Positions 35,409-45,016 of a stretch of DNA of 60,469 bases are shown here, piece after piece. Each line of letters begins with the position of its first letter. Positions within the stretch are counted from its first letter, which is position 1. The DNA lies in contig SWBL01000316.1 of NCBI GenBank assembly GCA_024195585.1, positions 1 to 60,469 of the forward strand, read 5' to 3'. Both the position numbers and the translations under genes were made by a program. Source of the stretch: Aureobasidium sp. EXF-3400. Taxonomy: Eukaryota; Ascomycota; Dothideomycetes; Dothideales; Saccotheciaceae. Below the pieces are notes generated by a model. The model was given only the letters and a program-made list of their open reading frames with translations. It was not told the origin of the DNA and did not search any database.

Positions 35409-36764
35409 CTACACTTCCGCTCCTCCTTCAATCTCGACTCCCTCAATCCGGCCTTCAAGGAACTCTCTTGCCATGTTGCCAAAAGGCATCCACTCTACCC
35501 CTTCGTGTCTGTTGATATAGTCGATGATTCTGAGAGTGTTAGTGCTCTTGCTTCACAATTAGTCTCAGGAGAACACACCGTTCGTGCATCTTGATGACCT
35601 GCGGCTTGCCACTGACTTGTGGATGAATTGACATAGGGAAAATGAAACTGTCATATTCTTCATAGGCAAAGTCAAATTGTTCGAGCCACAATCTCTCCAC
35701 TTCGTGGGCACTGACGAAGCCGTTCTGCGGTTCATTTTTGTCAGTCTTCCTGCAACAGCAACCAGAGATCAAGAAAGGGAAGGTTTTCGACTCACCGTGC
35801 CTGCTCTTCCCGGCATTGGTTGCAGAGGGGGCCCTTTGTAGGTCGTGTCAGCCTGATTCTTCTGAGCGCCATCTATACTTTTGGTAAGGACAACCATGGC
35901 AACACTTACAGTCATCTACATGCCAATTCGCAGGAATCTCTACGATTTTGCTAGGTCGAATTTTGGTCATTGGCTTCATCCAAGTCTCGGCCTCCTTCTT
36001 GTTATCAGTCTCAATCCACTCATGACTTGCGTCTGGTGCGAAATATGGTTGCAAGTCATGATGCATAAAAGAATGGTTATACAGAATACCATGTTCTTCG
36101 AGCAAAGGGATGAGTTCTTTGCTTGTGGCCCAGGCTGGCGCCGTGTAGCCTTGTGGCTTTTTGCCGGTGAAATTGGTTATTACCTCGATAGACTTTGCGA
36201 GGACGTCTCTCTGCTGTGAGGCTGAGAGGTTGGAGATGTGTTCGTGGGTGTAGCCGTGTAGACCACTGGTTTGTGTGTGTTGTGATCAGTCACGTTACTC
36301 TTGATGCTTTTCTGCTCTTTGCTTGTTTGTACGTACATTTCATGTCCAGCATCTTTGACTTTGGTCAATTGCTTGGGAAAGGACTCGATTGTGTGAGCTG
36401 GTGTGCTGTGCAGTAGCAGAAAAGTCAGCCAAGGCTATCTCCTGAGTAGAACTTTCAGACTAACAAGAATGTTGCTTTTATGTTGTGTTTGTCGAACAAC
36501 TTGAGTAGTCTGTCCAATCCAACAGTTGCCCCGAATATGCCTCGAGAGACATTGGTGCTGTTTTGTGCACTGCCGTCTTGAGTGTTTATCCTGATTATAA
36601 TCATAAGTAATGCTGAGAGTATGAAGGAAAGGGCGAAAGCGATTTACCAGCCTGACACAGCATCCACGTCGACTAGTGTTTGTTTAGTACTTGATTGAAC
36701 TTGAGGTGACAACACATCGTAGCAACTCACCGCCATAGCCGACCAAAACTCGTTTCTTACCCAT
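35409..36764 (-). CDS. Polysaccharide deacetylase (NodB-like, PgdA/HP0310-type)
   Basis: Eight exons on minus: 36764-36731, 36672-36648, 36590-36465, 36405-36337, 36265-35910, 35833-35796, 35724-35579, 35529-35409, giving 304 residues. Each junction restores a conserved segment: YGV/DVDAVSGW (metal-binding Asp region), KATFF/TPAHTIESFP, GHEI/GLHGYTHEH with the zinc-binding histidines, GYTAPAW, and NWHVDDW/PPLQPMPGRAGT. This is the carbohydrate esterase 4 fold in the short form without signal peptide, close to bacterial PgdA-like (HP0310-type) proteins rather than secreted chitin deacetylases. The substrate is unknown; cytosolic location is inferred from the missing signal. It is divergent from an acyltransferase-like gene, with 368 bases between starts. 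Confidence 0.85.
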
Positions 36765-37132
36765 TATGCTATTGCGAGGTAGATATGAAACCGGTTGGTT
36801 TAAGGTTTACTGGGGACGATTTATATGTAGATATACTCTCGTCAGTGATCTAGTATTACAAATCCGCGTCTTCGTGACGATAGAGCATTGCAAAGCCTTC
36901 ATAAGAAGTCGAGATTTTCAAGTTCATTACAATGTTTGATAATGAGATGAGGGGTTGACAGGATGCGAGTACCTATCGAGGCACATCCCAATCGAGAAGG
37001 TCGGCCAACCCCCACACTTATCCTCGGGCTATACTCCTTGCCCGAGACCTTACACTTCCATCTAACAAAATAAGACAACAGATCTATTTCTTGTACCGAA
37101 AAGGCCCTGAGACAAACACAAAGAAATATACA
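36765..37132. other. Shared divergent promoter of deacetylase and acyltransferase-like genes
   Basis: 368 bases separate the start codons at 36764 (minus) and 37133 (plus). I see no gene. A short region could drive both genes; this is inference from geometry only. Confidence 0.45.
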
Positions 37133-38287
37133 ATGCTAGAGATTACTTGCAAGGGTTCGCCATACGAGGTCAGCTTCCCTTATCTTCATTATCCTCTTAC
37201 AGACACACGATAGCTAAAGTATACAAATAACAGATAGGCCACCAACACGGCTCTCAAGCATCTTCTCAAATCCGCGGCAGCATATCCTTCTACACCAACC
37301 TCTTCCAGCAAACTGCAAAACTCTCATGGCCTCAAGTGCAACAAACAGCTCTAGAATTCGAGGAGGTGATACAGAAGAACTGGCCAGAATATCTAGAAGA
37401 AATGCGAGGAATAGCAGATGGAGCTCAAAAGACACTTGCTGATATTATTGCATTGAATGTACGCACAGAGATCAATTTTGGCTTGTTTAGTGATGGGTGT
37501 ACTGCGTTGTCTTGGCTTCATGATGATTCGAGCATTTTGGCTCAGAATTGGGATGTAAGCAACATCAACAAGACCCTATCTACTTCTGGAAGAACCAGAA
37601 AACTGACAGCAGAATCAGTGGATGACCGAACAGAAACAAAACCTTGTCCTCATGACCATCCAACAGCCAAACAAGCCCACCATAAAAATGGTCACCGAAG
37701 CAGGTCTCATCGGCAAAATCGGGTTGAACTCTGCAGGTGTGGGTGTCTGTCTCAATGCCATCAGAGCAAAAGGCATGGACAAGACGCGAATGCCTTGTCA
37801 TCTCGGCCTGCGTGCAGTGCTAGAAAGCAATTCTTGCAAAGAAGCACTCGAAACGCTTCAGAAATATGGTGTAGCGTCTTCATGCCATATGCTGGTGGCA
37901 GATTCAAATGGTAGTTTGGGACTGGAGTGGAGCTACAAGGACTTGCAGATTCTAGAGGTCAACGAGAAGAAACAGGTCTTCCATTCGAATCATTACCTTG
38001 TACCGCATCCGGGAGTATACGACACAGTGTGGCTGGAGGACAGCAAGTTCAGAATCAAGCGTATCCAGGAGATATGTGATGAGCTGGGCCACTCACCGAC
38101 ACTGACAGAGGTGCAATCCCTGTTCAAGGATGAAAAGAATTACCCGTTTGCCATATGTCGGGCGGAGGAGCAAGGCAATCATTCTGGAACTCTGTTCAAT
38201 ATTGTCATGGACTTGAAGGCGAGAAAAGCTTCAGTGATACTAGGAAGGCCTGTAACACCGGAAGGAGTGTATGAGATAAGCTTTTGA
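37133..38287 (+). CDS. Isopenicillin-N acyltransferase-like Ntn hydrolase
   Basis: Three exons: 37133-37168, 37234-37554, 37619-38287 (introns of 65 and 64 nt; first donor GTCAGC is weak), giving 341 residues. The start region EITCKGSPYE/IGHQHGSQ matches the N-terminal strand of the AAT/penDE family. FSDGCTALSW contains Gly100-Cys101, the expected autoproteolysis site that would expose Cys101 as nucleophile; LAQNWD, GLIGKIGLNSAGVGVCLNAI and the later GNHSGTLFNIVMD are further family segments. Penicillium AAT attaches side chains to 6-aminopenicillanic acid, but most fungal relatives are unassigned amide hydrolases or acyltransferases. The C-terminus YEISF is not a PTS1 signal, unlike penicillin AAT. 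No beta-lactam synthesis genes are in the window. Confidence 0.85.
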
Positions 38288-38444
38288 TATATAAAGCTAC
38301 TTACAGAAGATGCATTGTCGAAATAAACATACAGAGCAATGAACAACCTCGTGAATCTGTTCAAAGCTAGTTGAGAGCTAGGAGACGAAACAAGGGCTAA
38401 AAAGAACATAGACGTATGGCCAAAGTGCAAACTGACATGGACAC

Positions 38445-39349
38445 TCAGTTGCACTCGTCGTTCAGCCACGAGGACCACATTTTCGTGAGCTCTTTGTGCT
38501 TGTTGACACTATCCTTGGCTTCCTGGTCGAGTTCCTTATGGGCCTTCTCGCTTTCTTTCTTGATGAGTCTGCGAAGATTCTCAACCTCAGGGTTTGTTTG
38601 AGAGGGTGGGCTGAAACGATTATCCAAAGCCTCAAGACCGAACTGGGTTGGGAATTTTGGATCATGGAGTATTTGGGCGCCAGTTTCTGCGATCTTTTGG
38701 CGAATGTCCTCCCAATCCTCCCAGATGGATTCAAGCTCGTCTTTCTGCTTACGGAGCAGCCGTTCGAATGTTGTCACAGTTTCACCAATGATGGCTGTTG
38801 TTTCGCGGACAATGTTTCCATCACCATCCTTGACTTGGACTCTGAGAGCCTGTTTGGCAAAAGGAGTACACATGTCTTGGGCGGCTTTGATAGCATGGGC
38901 GATTTGAGTGCTCAATGCATCAGGTCCGAGAGTGGTTTGATCAAGTTTCTGAATGAGGTCTTTGTAGGCAGAAGCAATCATATGATCAGCGTCATCGACT
39001 ACATGGCTCCTGTAGCTGTTGAGAACGTCTGAAAATGCGTTAGCAAGCAGCGATGCGTAAGACATGAGTGTCGAACTGCCATACCGGTTGACTCGTCGGC
39101 GAGAGTGTAAGGCCTGGGTGGTGGAGACGAAGAAAGTTCGCGACGAAGACGGCTCTTGTCTAGACCACTTCTCTTGCTTTTGGGTGACGGTTTGGCGCGC
39201 TTGTGGACTCGATCGGACTTGTCCTTGAAGATGACATTGGTTGTGACGTATTTCTTTTCTTTCTTGCTCTTGTTTGCTTCCGAGCGGCGATCATGCTTTT
39301 TGTGAATGGTAGAAGAAGTGTGACTGCGACGGTTCGTGGCAGCAGTCAT
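38445..39349 (-). CDS. Unrecognised helical protein with basic N-terminus
   Basis: Two exons on minus, 39349-39085 and 39028-38445 (56-nt intron), giving 282 residues. I do not recognise the family. The first 85 residues are strongly basic with several possible nuclear signals (KKHDRRSEANKSKKEKK, RVHKRAKPSPKSKRSG). The rest is predominantly helical and charged, with coiled-coil character in LLRKQKDELESIWEDWEDIR and NLRRLIKKESEKAHKELDQE, ending KMWSSWLNDECN. The intron joins DEST to DVLNSYRSH in frame. The layout would suit a nuclear scaffold or chromatin-associated protein, but that is only an impression. Confidence 0.7.
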
Positions 39350-39585
39350 GATTGCAGAAGTTTTGATGGTTGTGATGTGCAGAGAGAAGACTAGTCTAGA
39401 TTAGATGGATGCAGGTCAGGCACAAGTCACATGTGGGAATCGCTCCTTCCCACTCGAGACCATGACAAGTCACACGCGCCGACACAGATGAGAAGATCAG
39501 GGCAGGGAGCAATTTGCCAATTAGTGTACAAGCTGATGATACAAACCCATGAAAAAGATGATTTATTTACATTGCCTCAAGCACT

Positions 39586-40137
39586 CTACTCTGCTGGGAC
39601 CAAAACGTCCTTCTCCTCGAGCAGCTTGGCCAATGAGCCATCCTGGTGCATCGACATGAGAATATCGGTTCCACCAATGAACTCCTTGTCAACGTAGAGC
39701 TGAGGAATGGTGGGCCACTCTGAGTACTCCTTGATTCCTGTAACTTGTATCAGCATATGCCTAGCGCCTGGCTGAGAAGAAGAGACCGACCTGCTCTTAG
39801 CTCCTCGTCCTCAAGAACGTTGAAAGCAGTGAACTTGGCCGGGTTAACGCCCTGCAGGCCGAGGATCTGAATGCTTGCTCTTGAGAAACCGCACTGGGGC
39901 ATCTCGGGGGTACCCTTCATGAACAGGACAACGGGGGCTGACTCAACAGCCTTGTCGATGGCTTGTCTGGTCTCTTGCGACAGCAGGCGAGTCTGGAGCG
40001 AAGCAAAGCGAGAGGAAAGCAGAGGGTTGTGGCGAGGGCGGAAGGCGGTGCGGAAGACCTGTGGAGCTGCGCGTAAGTATGCGACCGAATACTGCGACCA
40101 GGCGACATACCGCTGATGCTGCTGATCTAGCTGCCAT
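39586..40137 (-). CDS. GRX5: Mitochondrial monothiol glutaredoxin
   Basis: Three exons on minus: 40137-40111, 40058-39791, 39737-39586 (introns of 52 and 53 nt), giving 148 residues. The N-terminal 40 residues are basic and Ser/Ala-rich ([20 protein letters not shown]), a mitochondrial presequence. The monothiol active site is CGFS within [35 protein letters not shown] is the glutathione-binding half. Grx5 hands Fe-S clusters from the scaffold Isu1 to target proteins in the matrix. The first acceptor was chosen over an upstream CAG because only this one keeps the conserved frame. It is divergent from the PPC decarboxylase gene. Confidence 0.93.
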
Positions 40138-40338
40138 TATTTCTGGTGGTTGATGTGAAATGAACAATCAGTGAGATCAACTTCTTTGCGATAGACCTCA
40201 CTTTGACGTCCTCCCCGCTCCGCCAATGACGCCGAACCATTTCAAAGCAACTCGTACTCATGACTCGTGAGACACTTTCTGATCAGCGACCATCAACTTT
40301 AAACTCTCTCTTCTTCTCCGTACCGTTGCAACATCAAC

Positions 40339-41082
40339 ATGTCAAAAACACAAACATTGCGTGCATCTGATCACCAAAATGACCGTCGCCCACACGTCTT
40401 ACTAGCGTGCACAGGATCAGTCGCAACCATCAAGATACCTCTAATCATTGAAGCTCTTTCGCATCATGATATTTCCATGCGCTTGATACTATCCTCTTCA
40501 GCCAGCCAATTCCTCCAAGGACAATCTGCCGAACAGCCTTCTGTTTCGTCCCTTCTCAAGATCCCAAATCTTGACGCTGTATACACGGACGAAGATGAAT
40601 GGTCTCAGCCTTGGACTCGGGGTGCAGACATTCTACACATTGAGCTAAGGCGTTGGGCCGATATAATGATAATAGCTCCTCTTTCCGCAAACTCCATGGC
40701 TAAAATGGTTGCTGGTATGGCTGATAGCCTGGTCATGTCTGTCGTACGTGCATGGGACACAACTGCTGTCATCGATGCTCAACGACCGAATCTGCCCTCA
40801 TCGCTTCGTACATCTACAGGGAAGAAGCCGTTGTTGGTTGCTCCTGCTATGAACACTGCCATGTGGGCGCATCCTGTTACTCACAAGCAAGCTGCCGTTC
40901 TAGAGCAGGAATGGGGGGTCGACACCGGAGGCTGGATTAGACTTATCAGACCTGTTGAGAAAGAATTGGCATGTGGTGACACTGGAGGAGGCGCCATGCG
41001 TGAGTGGAAAGACATCGTTACCATCGTCCGGCACTATCTGGACGTTGAAGCTCCCAGTGCTACAAAAAGTTCTGAATCATGA
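40339..41082 (+). CDS. PPCDC: Phosphopantothenoylcysteine decarboxylase
   Basis: Single-exon 247-residue flavoprotein from ATG 40339. It begins HVLLACTGSVATIKIPLI, the FMN-binding start of the HFCD family. HIELRRWADIMIIAPLSANS contains the catalytic histidine near residue 100, APAMNTAMW is the substrate-binding PXMNxxMW motif, and ELACGDTGGGAM carries the catalytic cysteine near residue 211. It decarboxylates 4'-phosphopantothenoylcysteine in coenzyme A synthesis. In budding yeast these residues are split between Hal3/Vhs3 and Cab3, whose subunits form a heterotrimer; here one chain has both, so a homotrimer is expected. The long acidic tail of Hal3 is missing. Confidence 0.92.
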   Translation: MSKTQTLRASDHQNDRRPHVLLACTGSVATIKIPLIIEALSHHDISMRLILSSSASQFLQGQSAEQPSVSSLLKIPNLDAVYTDEDEWSQPWTRGADILHIELRRWADIMIIAPLSANSMAKMVAGMADSLVMSVVRAWDTTAVIDAQRPNLPSSLRTSTGKKPLLVAPAMNTAMWAHPVTHKQAAVLEQEWGVDTGGWIRLIRPVEKELACGDTGGGAMREWKDIVTIVRHYLDVEAPSATKSSES

Positions 41083-41390
41083 AGTAAAATCACAAGTTCA
41101 ACGACGAGAACAAAGATGAAGTTTTTACTTTTTGTATTGGATCATTTCTTCTAGCCTTCGCCTCTACGGAAACTAATGCCGGTCTCGATGCCGCTAACCC
41201 TCACCATCACTGCCGTGACTCTGATTTCCAGTAAGAAGAAAAAGACAGCCATCATCATAACAACTCAACTCCAGCTTTTAGTAGATTGAGAGAGACCCCT
41301 TTTGCGCTAGTATTGAACAAGAAAGAGTTAAGTAAACATGAAAGGGTGCGGGGTTTTGAGAATAAACTAAGACGTCGTGGGTATAAACGT
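41083..41390. other. Convergent 3' regions of PPCDC and eIF3f genes
   Basis: 308 bases between two facing stops; no gene seen. Confidence 0.5.
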
Positions 41391-42481
41391 TTAGGCCTCA
41401 GTGGTGGTGGTGCGGTTCTGTTGGCGGCGGTCCTGGTTGTTGTTGCCGCGTTTTTGGTTCTGGTTGCCCTTCTGGCCGGACTCTTGAGTGGTGCTGGCCT
41501 CGGTGCCCATGGTGAGAGCAGCGGTTGCGAGGCGGTTTGAGAGATCGATTTGGGTGCGGATGGTGTTGGCGAGGTAAGAGACGAGGAGAACATCCTGGAT
41601 GTGGTTGTTGCTGCGACGAGACGATTAGCAAAGTACAGACAAGAAAAGAGCGAAAATGCAACGTACAAGTCGCGCTCAATGTCTTGAGGGTCGACCTTGG
41701 GAGCCAGCGACAGAGTGTTCATGAGGAATTGACCCAAAGCAGAGCTGGGCTCGGCCTCCTCATCCAGAACGTTGCTCACGTAGTTTGAGACACGCTCAAT
41801 CATCTCAAGAACCTGCTCGATGGCGCGCTCCAGCGACTCAATGTCGGTCTGCAGCATCTGCGAACGGTCCTCTCTGTCCTTGGCTCCCGAAACCAGCTCG
41901 AGACCGCTGCGCTCAGCCTCGCCATACTTGATCTCGTGAGGAACGGGGATGAACAGGCAGCTGTCGGCAGCGCGCTCAGCGGTGACACCAACAGGGGCGG
42001 AAATGTATGTCTTGGCCTCAATGTCCTTTCCGGGCACGGTGGAGACGGTCAAGTGAATGGCGGGGTGGGGCCAGGTGCCGTCGCCTTGCTGGCCGTAGAA
42101 GTTCTGGATAAGAGCGGAGAAGGTGTTGAGGTCGGAAGAGGTGGCGTACCAGCCGAGGAGGACCTCTTTGGGGTTTGCGCGGAGGTGTAGCTGCAGCATC
42201 TGCTTCTGGTAGTCCATGTCAACCTCGACCTGCTCCTGGGTCTCGGTGTGGGGAACGGCGTAGCAGTTGCGGATCTCGACTTCTGTTCCATCTTCAGAGC
42301 GAACACCGAGAAGAGTACCGATAACGCGCTCCTGGTCCTGGGGTCTGCGAAGCGAGTGGTCGAGGATTGCGAAAATGGCCTGGGGCTGGATGCTGACGTT
42401 CAGAGGAGCGGTCGAGGGCTGGGTGCCGATTTGAACGGGGCCCAGAGGGCGGGCAAGGTGAAGGAACGAGTCTTGAGCCAT
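41391..42481 (-). CDS. eIF3f: Translation initiation factor eIF3 subunit f
   Basis: Two exons on minus, 42481-41667 and 41610-41391 (56-nt intron), giving 344 residues. The MPN domain covers about residues 25-160 ([62 protein letters not shown]); the JAMM metal-binding histidines of deubiquitinating MPN proteins are not conserved, as is normal for eIF3f. The C-terminal helix continues as [20 protein letters not shown] across the intron. The tail is Gln/Asn/Arg-rich ([19 protein letters not shown]), an extension common in fungi. It is part of the eIF3 complex scaffolding the 43S pre-initiation complex. It is head-to-head with UTP25. Confidence 0.93.
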
Positions 42482-42679
42482 GATTGCGTTGGCGATATGA
42501 GCTTGCCGTCGTCTAACTCGAGCACCCTGTCGTTGTGGGAAAATGGCAAAGCCTGAACTTTTCGGCCACGGATTCTGCCGCGCGCGGGTTGCACGACCAA
42601 AGACGGCGATCGGACTTAAGAAACAAGCCCTCGACTTTTTTTAATTCTTGACCAAAATTGACTTTAATCACAACTCGCA

Positions 42680-45016
42680 ATGGCTCCTTTTGCAGGAAGA
42701 GGTGGCTCACGAGGTGGCTCACGAGGTGGTTCACGGGGTGGTTCACGAGGTGGTCCGCGAGGCGGTTCAAGAGGAGGAAGTAGGGGCGGTGCTAACTTTG
42801 GAGGCCGTGGTGGCAGCAGTTTTGGTGGCCGCGGTGGATCAAGAGGAAGAGGAGGATTTGATCGTGGAAACAGTCGAGGCGGCAGTCGGGGAGGAAGGGT
42901 CAGAGGTGGGAGAGGTGGAAACAGATTCGGCAGGACCGAGTTCCGCACAAGCAGAGTCGACGAGCCAGAGGATCAGCCTTTTATTGAAGACGACAGCGAG
43001 CCCGACGACGAGTCTATCGACGACCAAGACGATCAGCCTGAAGGAAGCGACGACGAAGACGCTCCTGCCTCGAAAGTTCGCGCATACAATGCTCTCCTCC
43101 AATCTTTCCAACAAGAGTCAGATGAACCTCGTCGCAAGCGCAGAAAGATCCAAGAGGCTCCCAAGGACGACGAGAGCGATGAGGAAGAGGATGCTGCTTC
43201 GGATGATGCTTCAGATATGCCAGGAAGTCAAGATGGAGTTGAAGATGATCAAGAAGCAGACGGGGAAAGCGATGCCGAAATCGAGCAGGACGAGTCCGAA
43301 GACGATGAAGACGAGGATCCAACAGATCCCTTCGACCAGCACTTCGCCAATCCGGAAGCCAATGACCTTACCCAACGTCTCAAATCAGTCACTGATAACC
43401 AGTGGCGCTCGGAAAAGCTCAAAGTCTTGAAGGACGGCAGTTTGACCATTTCTCTGCCTGAATCTGCTCCTGCCTCGTCACGAAGGCCCCTTAAATCTGT
43501 CTCGCAACTTAAACTCAAGCAACGCATCACCGAGCCAGCGACAAAACACATTGGTACTTTCCGCGAGCTTGGACAAGCAATTGCTCCTTCAATCTACGCA
43601 TATCAGGACGTGCTTTGTGGTGCCAGAACTGTCGAAAACGCTTCCGAGCTTAGACACATGGCCGCTCTACATGCTCTCAACCACATCTACAAGGGCCGCG
43701 ATCGCGTGCTAAAGAACAACTCTCGTCTAGCTACCGCAGAAGCAGATGCCGACCTCGAGCTACGAGACCAAGGCTTCACCCGACCAAAGGTTCTTGTATT
43801 GCTTGAGACTCGCAGTGCCGCGGCCAAATACGTTGACGCTCTTATCGCCCTTTGCGAACCCGAACAACAAGAAAACAAAAAGCGTTTCGAAGACGCTTTT
43901 GTACTGGACGAGTTGAAGTTTGGTGGTGAAGGAGACTCACACCCTGCAGACTTCCTCGAGCTGTTCGAGGGCAATGACGACAACGACTTCCGCTTGGGCA
44001 TCAAATTCACCCGCAAGACTATGAAGTTCTTCTCACAATTCTACGCTTCGGATATCATCCTTGCATCGCCTCTTGGTCTCCGCCGTATCATCGAACACAC
44101 TGACCCCAAGAAAGCCGACAGCGATTACCTATCCTCGATCGAAATTTGCATCGTAGACCAAGCAGATGCTATGTTGATGCAGAATTGGGACCACGTAGAC
44201 TTCGTCTTCCAACACCTCAACCTCCAACCCAAAGATGCACATGGCTGCGATTTCAGCCGTGTACGAAACTACTACCTCGATGGCCAGGCCAAACACTTGC
44301 GCCAAACCATCATTTTCTCGGCATATGTAGCCCCTGAGCTCAATCGCCTCTACAACGCACACATGCTCAATATTGCCGGCAAGGCAAAACTCACACCCTT
44401 CTATCCTGGTGTAATTGGCGATATCGACCTCGAAGGCATGAAACAGACCTTCTCTCGCTACGACTCGGCCTCGCCGCCCACCGATCCAGACGCCCGCTTC
44501 AAATACTTCAACACGGCCCTTTTACCCTCCCTTCTTCGTGTGCCGAAGCCTGCAGACGGTGGCGCTGGTATCCTTATCTTCATCCCATCATATCTCGACT
44601 TTGTACGAGTGAGGAACTACTTTGCCAATTCAAACGAAACACAACATCTTTCCTTTGGCGCCATCAGCGAATATACTCCTGTACCCGATCAGCGACGCGC
44701 ACGCAGTCATTTCCTCACTGGTCGCCACAGTATCCTTCTCTACACAGGCCGTGCGCACCACTTCCACAGACTGAGACTGAAGGGTGTTCGAAGAGTCATC
44801 TTCTACGCCCTACCTGAGAACCCTATATTTTACACAGAAATTGCGAGAGGATTCTTGGGTACCATGGTTGCAGAAGGCAAGTTAGATCCTACTGAGGCCG
44901 GCGTCAGGTCAATCTTCTCGAAATGGGATGGCTTGAGATTGGAGCGTATTGTGGGAACAAAACGTGTTGGTGCCATGTTGAGAGATAAAGGCGGTGATAC
45001 CTTCGATTTTGTCTAA
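42680..45016 (+). CDS. UTP25: U3 snoRNP-associated DEAD-like protein Utp25
   Basis: Single-exon 778-residue protein. Residues 4-88 are almost pure Gly/Arg/Ser with about fifteen RGG/RGR units; residues 95-225 are very acidic with a basic patch (PRRKRRKIQEA). From about 240 the Utp25/Def domain begins: FRELGQAIAPSIYAYQDVLC, KVLVLLETRSAAAKYVDALI, DIILASPLGLRRIIEH, and VDQADAMLMQNWDHVDFVFQ where a DEAD box would sit but is degenerate. The C-terminal helicase-like half (GGAGILIFIPSYLDFVRVRN, YTGRAHHFHRLRLKGVRRVI) is intact. Utp25 is required for 18S rRNA maturation in the small-subunit processome; it is helicase-like but probably inactive. Nucleolar location is expected. Confidence 0.93.
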   Translation: MAPFAGRGGSRGGSRGGSRGGSRGGPRGGSRGGSRGGANFGGRGGSSFGGRGGSRGRGGFDRGNSRGGSRGGRVRGGRGGNRFGRTEFRTSRVDEPEDQPFIEDDSEPDDESIDDQDDQPEGSDDEDAPASKVRAYNALLQSFQQESDEPRRKRRKIQEAPKDDESDEEEDAASDDASDMPGSQDGVEDDQEADGESDAEIEQDESEDDEDEDPTDPFDQHFANPEANDLTQRLKSVTDNQWRSEKLKVLKDGSLTISLPESAPASSRRPLKSVSQLKLKQRITEPATKHIGTFRELGQAIAPSIYAYQDVLCGARTVENASELRHMAALHALNHIYKGRDRVLKNNSRLATAEADADLELRDQGFTRPKVLVLLETRSAAAKYVDALIALCEPEQQENKKRFEDAFVLDELKFGGEGDSHPADFLELFEGNDDNDFRLGIKFTRKTMKFFSQFYASDIILASPLGLRRIIEHTDPKKADSDYLSSIEICIVDQADAMLMQNWDHVDFVFQHLNLQPKDAHGCDFSRVRNYYLDGQAKHLRQTIIFSAYVAPELNRLYNAHMLNIAGKAKLTPFYPGVIGDIDLEGMKQTFSRYDSASPPTDPDARFKYFNTALLPSLLRVPKPADGGAGILIFIPSYLDFVRVRNYFANSNETQHLSFGAISEYTPVPDQRRARSHFLTGRHSILLYTGRAHHFHRLRLKGVRRVIFYALPENPIFYTEIARGFLGTMVAEGKLDPTEAGVRSIFSKWDGLRLERIVGTKRVGAMLRDKGGDTFDFV

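Noticed and set aside
35409..38287. Secondary-metabolite or beta-lactam gene cluster
   Set aside because: No NRPS, PKS, IPNS, P450 or transporter gene lies nearby; the flanks are conserved cellular genes.
42689..42945. Short tandem repeat considered as a CRISPR-like or satellite array
   Set aside because: It lies inside the UTP25 reading frame and encodes RGG units; there are no spacers.
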